Assembly (NCBI GenBank): GCA_018697195.1
Contig: CM031858.1
Coordinates: 105,499,525 to 105,563,524, forward strand
From: Certhia americana
Lineage: Eukaryota; Chordata; Aves; Passeriformes; Certhiidae
Reading direction: 5' to 3'
DNA: 64,000 nt
The notes beneath the pieces are model-generated. The model was not told the DNA's origin. It made no database searches and worked only from the letters and a program-made list of their open reading frames with translations. The position numbers were made by a program, and so were the translations under genes. Of this stretch, positions 50,801 through 62,271 are shown piece after piece; the first letter of the stretch is position 1; every line of letters starts with the position of its first letter.

Positions 50801-53800
50801 TAAATTGTCCCTAGATTTATGCTGACAAATTATGCAAAGACATGCGGGGGTTTTGCAATATTATAATGCATGTTGAAGTCCTCCTATAAACTGTAAACAT
50901 TAGGTTAAAGAATGACTGCCATGTTTGCTATTTGAAACTTTTGCAACATTTTCCCAAACTTTGGAGTACTGTTGTAAACAAACAAACAAAGCCACAGGAA
51001 TGACTACAATTAAGCAGTATAAACAGGCTTCATCCTGATCAAAACAAGGGCTAGCTAAATTCAAACAGTTATGGTTGCATTCTTATGCAAAAGAGGTTGA
51101 TTTGTAGTCTGAATGACCCTAGCCCTGCGTAGCTAAGCCAGGCCTTCCATTATGGTGTTTACTGTAAGGAGCTGCAGTTAAGGTGAACTGGAGGTTAGAG
51201 TATAGCCCTGAGAAGCTGTGGCTAAGCTTTTGCTTCCTGGTTCTGGCACAGCACCTACAGATAACCACATCCCACCTCTTGAGGTAGTAACTGAATACCT
51301 GAAACACTGCTCAGTCCAGTGCCTTCTCTGAGATGTATCCTGTTTTCCCAAGGTGAGTAATATACACACAGCTTGCGTTACAGATTGCCAGCTCCTGCCC
51401 AGTCCAACAAGGCACAGCAGCAAGCAGAGCACTGCACAGATAGCCAGATCTGCAGGGGCATTAGCTTGTATTTCATCCTGGTGTGGCAGGGATACAGCAA
51501 GGCACATGGGGGCAAGGCAGAGGAGCTTGCTGATGAGGTCAATGCAGGAGGTGACACCAAGATGATCCTGGCGTAAAGAACCAGCAAAGGACAGACAAAA
51601 GCAGTGAGGTTCATCTTTAAATGGCTTGGAAATACACTGGACCCAAAAGTGCTTAATGTTTGTGTGAGCCAAGCCCTTGGTTTTCCAGCCTCAACAAGCT
51701 AGCACAGTGGTGCCAGCTTCCCCATGTCTCTGCTAATCCAGATGAATGCAACTTTGAACATGAGAAACGCAAATCTGTACAGTGTGTTGAAAGAGTTGTT
51801 GTGACATGTCGCCTGTGGTGAGCAATTCCTAGCAAGTGGGAAGCCACAGTGTGTGGCAGCTGTTGCCTCTGACTGATCTTCAAGGGTAGCTCCAAGCCTG
51901 AGTGCATTGCAGTAATTACATCTTGAAGAAAAATTAAATGGAAGTGGAAAGCTTTGGCTAACTGTGCCAGGACCTGGGCCTAAACAAAAGGTTCTAAAGC
52001 CTTCAGCGAAGCAAATACTGTGTTGGGACCTAACCAGGAGATTAGTGTCACCTCAAAATCATGAGCTTCTTTCATGAGAATGGCAGTCTTCAACAACAGC
52101 AGAAACGACCCCTTCCAGTACATCACTGTCTTTCCCTCCTGTGTCAATGCTGTAGACATCTGGACTTGAATCCCAAGTCAAGCCACACTTCAGCAAGAAG
52201 AGTCAGTCCAGTCCAAATGTGAGCCAGAAACTGGAGAAACAGAGGAAACTGAACTGCACTGCTTAAATAAAGGCAAATATGAAATACACATTTCACCTCT
52301 GAGTAATGTAGCAGGCTCCTCACACTTAATGACCTGGACCTATGGCACTAGGATATGCAATATAATAAATGGCATACATATTTTTCATTTCTGATTTGAT
52401 TTCTTCAAAGATTCTGTCAAAACACTGTGAAATGTTAACTAAGCTTTTAATATCTGTTTACAGGGCAAAACAGATATTTTTGTGTACACTTACAGCCTCT
52501 AGATTTTTTTTCCCAGAGTCACATAGCACTGCAGTTGAAGCTTTTTTTTTATTTTTTCAATCCAACCCCAGGTTTCCATGGTTTTCTCAAGATAAATCCA
52601 GAAATGTTAAGTCTAGTCAAATTTTATACTAGTTTGGTGACAGGAACACAAGGAACCGAGGCATACTTAGGTTAGACATAGCTTTGGTTTGGTCCTAGCT
52701 GTAACCAAGAGCTTTCTCTTTAAATTTTCCCCATTCTGTATATTATGTTATTAAAGACTATAATGCATGTGAGTGGATATATAAACATCCCCCCAACAGC
52801 GTGGAACAAGGCAGCCTGCAGAACGTGTGGTTGAAGTTGTCAGCTGCAGACACTTATCCACATGCAGGAATGGAAATACTGGTGACATTCAGCTGGTTTT
52901 GGTCTGCTGAAGTATTTTTGTTTGGGGGTTGGGGTTTTTTAGTATTGTTTTTGGGTTTAGTTTAATTAAGAAGATGACAGACACCTTACAACTTCTGCAT
53001 GGAATTTATAGTGGAGGGCTCTGTCTGTACTTGGTACTTCACACAGTATGCCACAGTAGGTAGCTTCAGATGAGTTTTCACTTGTAAGACTTGGAGCTTG
53101 ACATTGTAGGTGACTTCTCTGTACATCCCCTCACAGAGACATTTTCTGAAAGCTGCCAAAGCTGCAACATCCCTGTCTGATGTTGTTACCTTTCCAAAAG
53201 ATTCTTTAGCAAAATGAGATGAGGAGAGAGTCTTGGGGATCCTTCTGTTTCTGAAATGCAGCTAAGGCTTTAGGCAGAACTTTTTAAATTTGTTGTAAGA
53301 GTTTTAGCCAAAAAAATAAAAAATAAGGCTCACTGCTGAAATTATTCAATGAATAGCAAAAAAACATAGGGCTCTGTTTTGATTCAAAATCATGAAAAAT
53401 GACATGTGGGGCTAATCCTGCACAGATTTTCAAGAGGGTTAAGAAGAATTGTATGAAAAGATCTCTGCTCTTTGCACAAGGAGGAACCAATATTCTTAGC
53501 CTTTTGTTCCACAGTGGTAAAGGTCTGGCATTGATGTGGTGGATTTTCCCTGTGGTATAGTAAGGAGCATTTGCAAACTGTACACTGGCTGGAGGATCAG
53601 ATCTTTAAATTGTGTTCTTGAATATTGAAAATACTGAGCAGAACTGCTGACTCTCAGCAGTCAGGGGAAGTGCAGATTCACATGAACCTTCAGGCCCCAC
53701 AAAAAAATTGGGCTTATTTTGACTATCTTGTAGTGACAGAGTCATAATTTATTCTTATGCTAAGACAAATGTATGGTTTGCCTGGCCATCTAAGCAGAAA

Positions 53801-56800
53801 GGCTCTGGAGAAGTTTGTGTGCACAATGTCTTGGGGCATTTTGTCTCAAAAGGACTTATCATCCTTCCACATTACTAAACAAGTAGTGTTTTAATTTTTA
53901 GATTTAAAAGCATCTGTTGGCATCTCTTCCTAGCCCCTCATTGTTTTTAACTACACACTGCAATTGTAAAATGGAGTAGCTTTGAAGTTGTCTGCACAGG
54001 AAAGTGAAAGCCTTTTTATTCTTCTGAATAAGAGTAACCACACGAGGACTTAATGTGCTTTAAGTCACATGCAACATGCTTCATATGTCTAATTGATTTA
54101 TCTTAGCTTTCCCACACGTCCTCACACAGGCGTACCTCAATGCAGCTTGAAAGGAGGGAGTGCAGCCTCCTGGCTGAAGGCTGATGGTAAGTAATTAAAC
54201 CTAGCAGCAGTGAGAACCCCTGAGACAAAATCTTTGGCAGTTTTCTACACCATGTAGTGAGCTTGGGTCACCAAGGGCCTGTAAATAGCATCATAATGAC
54301 TGGTTCCTCAGCAGGGATAAACATGTGCTTTGAGTTTTCTAAATGATTCAGAGGCATGCTGTGAGATAACTACTGATAACAAGCAGATGTGAAGTTTTCT
54401 TTTCAAGACAGGGAGGCTGAGGGGGAAAGTCAAGTAGATTTTGGCTTATGGTCCTCAGAAATCCTGATATTTGCAGATCGTTAAAGCCTTTTTTTTTTTC
54501 TTTCTCAGAGGAGGAACTCAGTTGTATCTGATGAAGGTAATGCTGTTTTTAACGCGTTCTTGTCGGGGCTAGTGGTGTAACTGTAGATAAAGCTTTCTTT
54601 GAGTTTAAACCCGAAGACAAATGTGGCACCTCGCTTTTCAGGATTAGGAATGTTGTATTATTTCAAAATCCATTTTACATTTCATGCTAGTGCCCTTCTA
54701 GATGCATTCTCAAAGCTTTCATATGGGTAAGTCTTTTTTATTTAGAGGTTGCCTAACTGTTGAAGCATGTGTTTCATCCTACCAGGCAGGAAGACACAAA
54801 ACAAAGGTGCTGAGCTGATGTGCCTGTACTCAGTGGCTCAGTGGGACAGGTGCAGTGATGCTGTGGTGCTGGGAGTGCAGGGAGGGGTTCAGTGCTAACT
54901 TGGGACTCCCAGCCCTGTGTTTCATGTTATCAGCAGTGATACAAGAGCAGCAGGATGGTGCATTTGTGAGGAGTCAAAAGAAATCTTTCAGTCTCCTCAG
55001 TCAGGTGCTCTGTTCTTCCTCATGGAGGTTTGGAGCTTTGCTAGCACTGCACAAGTGGAGTAATATAAAGATACTGCATCTCTTTGTGTTATTTAAAAAG
55101 CCAAAGACCATGTCAGTATTCTTTCCTTAATTACCAGAGTTCACAGCAAGCTGAAAGGTGAGATGAAAGCTGTTTCAGTGCTCAAGGAGAGAGTGAGCTA
55201 TTTAGTAAGGAAAGTGTTTGCAGACATCATTAATCCACAGTGACTTTGAAACATGTTGGAATAGTTGTGGGGATTTTTTTTTTTTACAAAAAAAACAGTT
55301 TTTCTGGATGTTTAGGAATTTCCTTTAAATGGCTCACTCTTATGCCTCACACAATACTTTAAAACCCCTTTCTTTTCTCCTGAAACAGCAGTAGAAGAGG
55401 AAAACTTTCCTTGAGGGCCCAGAGAGGGAGAAAAATGGAAAGAAATCACAAAGCGTACTGGGGCTCATCAGTTGTCATATGTGTCTGGTGCCTCTTCAGT
55501 TTCTGCTGTGTCCCAGATTTCCCAAAAGAAATGCACTTGTTCCTCCTGTGATGTGAGCTCCTGGGCTGAAGGTGCACCCTGGGGATGCACATGCCTATGT
55601 GGGAGCTCACCCCTTGTCTGAGGGTGGAAAGAGACAGTTTGAATGTGACTGGCCTGACACGTTTTGCAAGCACAAGTCCCAGCTGAAGCACAGGTACCAC
55701 AAGCAAGGGAGAGGTACCCGGGGTGACTTTCCTGGTGCTACAGGAAAACTGAATTCAGATAAACATCTCTTCAAATGCATTAAGGGAACAAGCATGGCAT
55801 ATTATTGCTACTTTCCTTTCTGATCTTCTACTTAAAGGAGATCCCAACATGGTTTGGGCAGCCTCTGTGTACTCAGAATAGAATCCATGGGGCATCTATA
55901 TGTTTGCACTTTGCTGTTGAGTTGGTTTCCATAAGCACAAGCAGCTGGTTAATGGCTGTTGTGAGATACCCTCTTCAGCCTGTCCATCAAAACTCCTTTT
56001 ATAGTCATATAGTTTGGTGCAATTAATGGTTTTCAAACATGTAGAAAGCTTAAAAATGCATAAGCTCATAACTTTACAATTAGGGGGGACCATTCTGATA
56101 ATGAAACCTGACCTTTTACAAAATACAAAACAGCAGAATTGTTGAACAATGCCCAGAATTTCTTTTCCCTGTAATTAAAGCTTATCTTAATAAAAGACAT
56201 GAGACCTAATTTTAAATTTCAGCAGCAGAAAATCCCTTTTATGTATTTTTCACTGTTTCCCATTGTTAATCATCATCTCTTACAAAAATTATCAACTTGT
56301 GTCTACTTGGAATACGTTTAACTTCACTGTCTACTACATTGGTTCTTATTATGATTTGTTTATTTGAAAGCCATGTATTGTCAGAAAAGGTTTCATTTAT
56401 GAACAAAACATGAATAAGTCAGCTTAGTCTTATCTTTGGTGAACTCAGTAAAATTATGTTTTCTTTAACCCCTCATTTTAAGTAAAGTTTTTATCATCCT
56501 TTCATCTGTACTGTCCAATTCTTTATTGTATTTCACTTGCTCAATGAGTGGATGCAGAAACAGCATAAACTATTCCATTACCATCACAGACACAGTTATA
56601 CCATGTCTCTAATTTTGCTTACAGACTTAGCCATTGCATTTTCTCTCTCCTCATTTACTCTCTCCTCAGTTGCAGGGTTTCCTACTGTCAGGCTCTGGTG
56701 GTTGCCCACACTGCCTTCCCTGCTTGCTAAAACACAATCACCTATCCCTCCTATGTGACTGGGCTCTTGCCTTTTATATTTAGTAGACAATATTTTAAAA

Positions 56801-59800
56801 GAAGACAGTATTGGATGAGCAAAGCCAGTTGCCTCACAATTGCTTTGTCGTTCCAACTCCTCTGCGTTTTCCAAAGTTTGTGTCCTCTGGTGGGGTTTTC
56901 AGCCATGAGGCACAGACTGGTGAACTCACCACAATTGCCAGGTATTTTATACTGTACAGGCATATTGTCCATATCCTCATGCATTTTTTCAGAGATTATA
57001 TTGCCATTTGCAAGGATGTGGTGCTGAATACAGGCTTCGTGTCAGGCTGTTTCTGGCTCGGTGCCTCTTTGATGTGTCCTCATTCAATAGCCAGGTGGAC
57101 TTGAAGTCTGTACAAAACTTCCAAGTGCAGCCTTCAGATAACAAGTGTATCAGCATGGTGGTAACCTCCTTTTGATATATTGTCAACATCTGTTTCTGTC
57201 ACTGTCTCCGTACATGACACGATGTTATGTGAGGAAGGCAGATGCTCCTCTGAACCTTTGTTGAAGTGGATTTGCCATAAAAATTAACTGTATCTCCTGC
57301 TCTTTCAGGGATTGAGAGAAGAGGAAGTTTAGAGGGGTGGGCTTTTAGCAAACTTTGTTCTTCAGTGTTTCAAAGGACCTCACTGCCAGATTGCAGAAGT
57401 ATCTGTAAATACTGCACTCACCAAGTCATTTGTAATACATTTTAAGTAGCACCATTCAAACAGTAACATATCCAGTGCAGTCCCTGTCCAGAATCACTTC
57501 CAGGTTAAGGACAGGGGTGTATGTGACATGAGCTGACCCAGAAGGCAACCAGGTGGCAGCCTCATGTGCAATGCAGCCACTGAGTCTTGAGGCCACCAGG
57601 GATTTCTGCAGGGGAGTCAGAAGGAGAAGAATGTGATGGACCAGGTGCTGCTTGGTTCTTGAGGAATGGAGAGATTCCCTTGTGCATAAGAGGCTCTACA
57701 AGTGAGAGGAGGGAGGGGAAGGCCAAGGTGTGAAAAGAGAGACGTTAGGGGAGGATGACTCCTCAGGACATCTGGAGTTACTGACAGGCTGTGTGTGTTG
57801 TGGAGATGGGGAAGCAGTACATAGCAGAGGAGTGCAGGAAATAGGAAGGAGTCACATGGGGGAAAGGGTAGTAACAGCTGCTTTGGAGCTCTTCTGGAAG
57901 AGGTCAGAAAAAAAATGTAAGGAATTCAGTGGCAAATTTTAATTATTGAGTCTAAGGGTTGCCAACCCAGGGTCCAAAATTTCAGTAGTAAAAATGTGGA
58001 AAAAGCTAACTGTAGAAACTTCTAAAGAAAGAACCTGACTGACTTAATGACAGCTTCAGCCTGAGTTACAAATGTGAGATGTGAGATGAGGTGTGAGATA
58101 AACCAGCAAGGAACTGATATGCACCCCTTTGAAACAACATGGAAAATTAACACTTTGTTTTAAGTGCCTATAGGAAGGCTTTCTGGAAATTTTAACCTCA
58201 CATTCCTCAAGTTTTCACAGAGACAGCCGAAACTAGTGAGCAGGTGGGATGCCAACTGTATAAGATCTAGGTGTGTATATGTTTATCCAGGGAGCTTTGG
58301 TGTGTGATAGGCACGGCAGGTAAAGTGTCAGAGACCTGCAAAGTTCTTAAGGTGTTTGTGAGAGGGGATATAGGGACGTGTGGAGAGGACTGGAGATAAC
58401 TGAACAGTGAGTTACTGCACAACACAAGTCACGAGGTTTTTACCCCATCTGGCTAAAATTCAAATTGGTTTCAGAGGGCTAATTTATCCCAGCCTGGTTC
58501 CTAAGTGTCTGGTATCTACCAAACTGACTAGCTGAATTACAAGAGAGTCCTGGGACAGGAGAAGGAGGGAAGCTAAGTCAGGATGGAGGCATGTGAGCTA
58601 GAATCCCATTATTCTTCAACCTCACTTGGGTAAATATATGATCTTAGTTATGAGATATTCTGAATGCAGATCACTTCCTAAAACTGTTAAATGACCTTTT
58701 AGAGTTTCCTCATATACCACTTTCATAAACCAGGAATTTTATGTACAAGAAATATTCCAATTGTGCATGTTGAATTTGCAAAAAGATGCTCTTTTGTATT
58801 AATTTCTCCTATGATATTCCCCACAGCCCAGGCTTTATATTGATGTTTTCAGAGTTTCCAAGGGTGTTCCTGGAAGCACTGCCTTGACAGGGAAGCAGGA
58901 AGAGCTACAGAAAGAGTGGGTCCTGGGAAGATATAAGCTGATTTTTAACACAGTTCTTGTTCTGAATCAGTGACCCCTTTTTTTAAGTACTTTTGAATAT
59001 CCCACGGAATACATTAAGCAACAAAACCAGAAATTTTGGACACGGCTTCTACAGTCTATTTCAACAAGTAACATTTTAATTTATGTATCATATTCTAGTG
59101 CTGTCTTCTCTAGTACTTATTTAGGTCTAGAGTTACTACACTGAGCTTATCCTGGATTCACATTGATGTAAGAGCTGAAATACTGATTCAGAAGTAACAA
59201 AAATTTGCCCAGGAAGGCAGCAAATTCCATGGAAAATCTGCAATTAGGACTTTGTTCAGCATATCTTAGCACTGGAGGGGCCATATATTTCAAATTATTG
59301 CCTGATGGGAGTCAGATTTTGTTTCTGTGCTATTTAAGGTGGGCAGCATGACTGGTAGTCTGTATTTAAGGACAAAGGTGTAAATACAAAATTGTATAGT
59401 CAAAATTCCACCATCAAGCTCAACAGAATGGCCAACATGGCATATTTTAGGGCTGAAAATTGGATTATGCTAAAAATCTGAATCTGAAGAAAAGAATTAT
59501 TATGGATAAAGAATTTTCAGTTGGGAAAAAATTTCATTATTGGGAAAAAAATCTTCTGATTTCTGTGGATGCTGAATCACAGAATTTTTTTTCTTATGAG
59601 TTCTATGTTTGTCCCAGATGCGTAGGGGACAAACTTCTTTTTCTAGAGCTTTTGGTTTTATTCTGTCTGGTCAGCCAAAATCAGGATCTCAGCCACTTTT
59701 TGTTTGATGAAAATAAGTAAGTAAGTGGGATTAGTCTAGAGTTTTCAAAACAGGGACCCTGGCTATATAGTAATAATAGACCAAATTTCAGAAGAGCTGA

Positions 59801-61317
59801 ACCGCCAGCAAGTTCAGTTAATCTCCTACCCAGGTATTTAATTTTAAACTCTCTCTTTGATGAATGGTCCCAACTTCAGCAGGAGTTCCCAGGTAATTTT
59901 GAAATGTAGGCTGTTTATTTAGTAACTCCCCTGGACCTGGAAGTGTTTACATTCCTGTGGGGCAAAACCAACTCTTTTCTATATTCGACATGGAGCTGAA
60001 TGGTGCTCAAAACTGACAAAATGCTTGTCCTGCTGACCAGCATGTTGGAGGGAGAGAAACATGTGTTTGAAAAACTGCAATACAGGCAGAACTAGGAAAA
60101 CCCTTTAATTTCCACTGCCTCCTCATTTTTACCAGCAGTGGTGTTTTGGACTAGATATCCTGAAATTCTGTATTAGAAAACATCTTCCAATAATCTGTTC
60201 ACTTGAAAGTCAAAATATATTCATTTTGTCATCAAACAACTGCAGATTTAGGGACAAATTCTGCTGCCTTTTGAGTGCCTACAGCTGCAAGTTGAGTTGG
60301 CCCATCTGTGGGACCATATGAATACCAGACTTGATTTATGAGTGAATTTCCAGTACAGAAAATTGTCTTAATTCATGGTAATAATCTTTTAGAGCTGAGT
60401 CCGTAATAGCTGTTAAGCAAATTCAATATGTTAAAATAACTGTACATTCACTAAAGAGTCTCAATCAAGCTAAGTAAAAAAATATAAATTTTGGAACTTG
60501 TGTCTTTACTACTTTTCGCACACAGCTGAAGGATGGGCTGTTTTCTTTTTTTTTATAAAGGGTGGAAAACCAGGGAATGGACTCAGTCAGCACACCAAAT
60601 TTGGGGCAGAGTTTTATCTGTGTGATGACATTAATTCTGTGAGGTTCCACTGGAGTGGGTACAAGGGTAATTTGGCCTCACTGCTGTATGAAAGTGAAAT
60701 AGATTAGTCTGCAACTTATCTTTTAGACGGGGTGAGTCAGTGAGAACTGGCACAGAATCCAAATGCTGAGCCTTAATGAAAATTCAAGGCAATGGGTTTT
60801 TTTCACTTTGTAAGATTGCCAGGTACTGTTCAGATGAATTAAGACACAGGCCCTCAGTCTGCCCTTTTGCAATACATTAAGCATCCTTGTTGAAATGTAA
60901 CAGTGTTCATTTAAGAAGCACCCTCAGTATTATAGTAGCATTTTCTCTGTTAATAAGTGGATAATATTAGGATATCTGGGTGCTCAGCCTTCCACAGTTT
61001 GCTACCTACTGGAAAAAGGTGCTAAAACAGTAATGCACATACAGACTGCAGAAAAACTCAGTGCATCCCTCGAGCAGTGCCCTGAAGCAAAGTTGGCCAC
61101 ACATTCTCTGCAGTAACTGTCCCCCTTTGGTGATGGACTCACTGCAGATTCCCCAAAGCACCCTTACCACTTCCCCAGCGGCTGGGAGCAGAGCACAAGC
61201 CGCCCCCAGCTGTGACTAACATGGGGAATGATTCAAGTTACAGCTCACAGGGAGGCAGTTTTCTGGGCTGTAAAAGGCTGATGTGTTGATTATCCATTAT
61301 GCCATGAAAAGCTGACA
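47809..61317. other. Intron 2 sequence without recognised genes
   Basis: More than 13 kb with no gene, RNA or transposon I recognise. Local features are an (AAAC)n run at 50976-50990 and a GC-richer zone at about 51120-52260. That zone holds a 165-codon minus-strand stop-free stretch starting at a TTG codon. There is also a T/G-rich run at 52918-52960 and a purine- and G-rich zone at 57480-57960. A few CpGs cluster at 49268-49330. None supports a functional call. Confidence 0.5.
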
Positions 61318-61331
61318 CCCCCCCCCCCCCC
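61318..61331. repeat. C14 homopolymer
   Basis: Run of 14 C followed by ATTTCAGTCTCTGTTCTCTTGCAG, so it forms the upstream part of an acceptor-like polypyrimidine tract. Long C runs are rare compared with A/T runs. On the minus strand it is G14, with G-quadruplex potential. Confidence 0.9.
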
Positions 61332-62250
61332 ATTTCAGTCTCTGTTCTCTTGCAGGTTCCAGGAACATTCCCAACACGTGTGGGTAAAGGAAAGTTTGCA
61401 AGAAAACAAGTTGTAATGCTTAAGCCTTCATGCACAGTTGTCCAGTACTTCTAGCAATCTTCCAGTGTTTGATTTATTGTATCATTCATTATCCTTTTTT
61501 GATTGTAGCTAAACTGTCCCAAAATGCGGCATTTAATTTCTAGAAGTAATGGTGCAAAAGCAAAAGGGATGCTCAGGATAGGGGCTGCAGGGACCAGCTG
61601 CATCTCAGTTTTCTGTGAATGTCAAGTGAACTTCATCTTAAGTAGTACTTCAATAAACAGCTTCTACAAGCCTATCCAAGTGATTCCTTTTCAGTTTTCT
61701 GGATAATGCTTCTGTTTCATATCCTGGTCCTAAATTCTTACTTTCCATACGGTGGTTTTTCAGTTGTCATTAGCATTATCAGCAAATTTTCAGTGGTTTA
61801 AATAGTAAGTCATACTAGTAAAACTACTAAAAATTTAGTATGATTGTGTTTTCCAGGGCTGTATTAATTGACTGAGATATTGTTCTTCCCTTGTACTTTT
61901 CCATACTCACTATACTCTTCAAGGGAAAAGTTGCACTTCAGCAAAAAGAGTTTTCCTCCAGAATTTGGCTGAGAGCTCTGGAGAAAGTCCAGCAGACTGG
62001 ATGAACCAGCTTTAAAGAAACAAAAAAAGGGTCAAGATGACAAATGTGTTTTTTCACCCCTACATAAGGGAGATATACTTGATTTGGTTGTTGCCTCCCG
62101 AGGTGGATATCTGTGCCCACTCTGGGGAAAAGCAAAAACACAGTAGTTTTGTTTAACAAACCAGGTCAAAGATAACTCACCTAAGCTCTTAGCATTTTCT
62201 GGCAGTATTAAAAGGCCATGATTCAACATAATGATCTATCCCTGAGCAGT
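61332..62250. other. Intron 2 sequence between the two C tracts
   Basis: No gene seen. It starts with an acceptor-like CTCTTGCAG (ending 61355). A donor-like GTAAAG follows at 61384, bracketing a hypothetical 28-base exon that contains CACGTG. This exon would not keep the COLEC12 frame. Confidence 0.45.
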
Positions 62251-62271
62251 CCCCCCCCCCCCCCCCCCCCC
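62251..62271. repeat. C21 homopolymer
   Basis: Uninterrupted run of 21 C between CTGAGCAGT and GTATTAATA. The minus strand is G21. Such length is unusual outside dedicated repeats. The true length could be affected by sequencing or assembly slippage. Confidence 0.92.

Noticed and set aside
51178..51672. Minus-strand stop-free stretch of about 165 codons with hydrophobic segments
   Set aside because: It begins at a TTG codon in a locally GC-richer region, has no recognisable domain, and this length is expected by chance a few times in a window this size.
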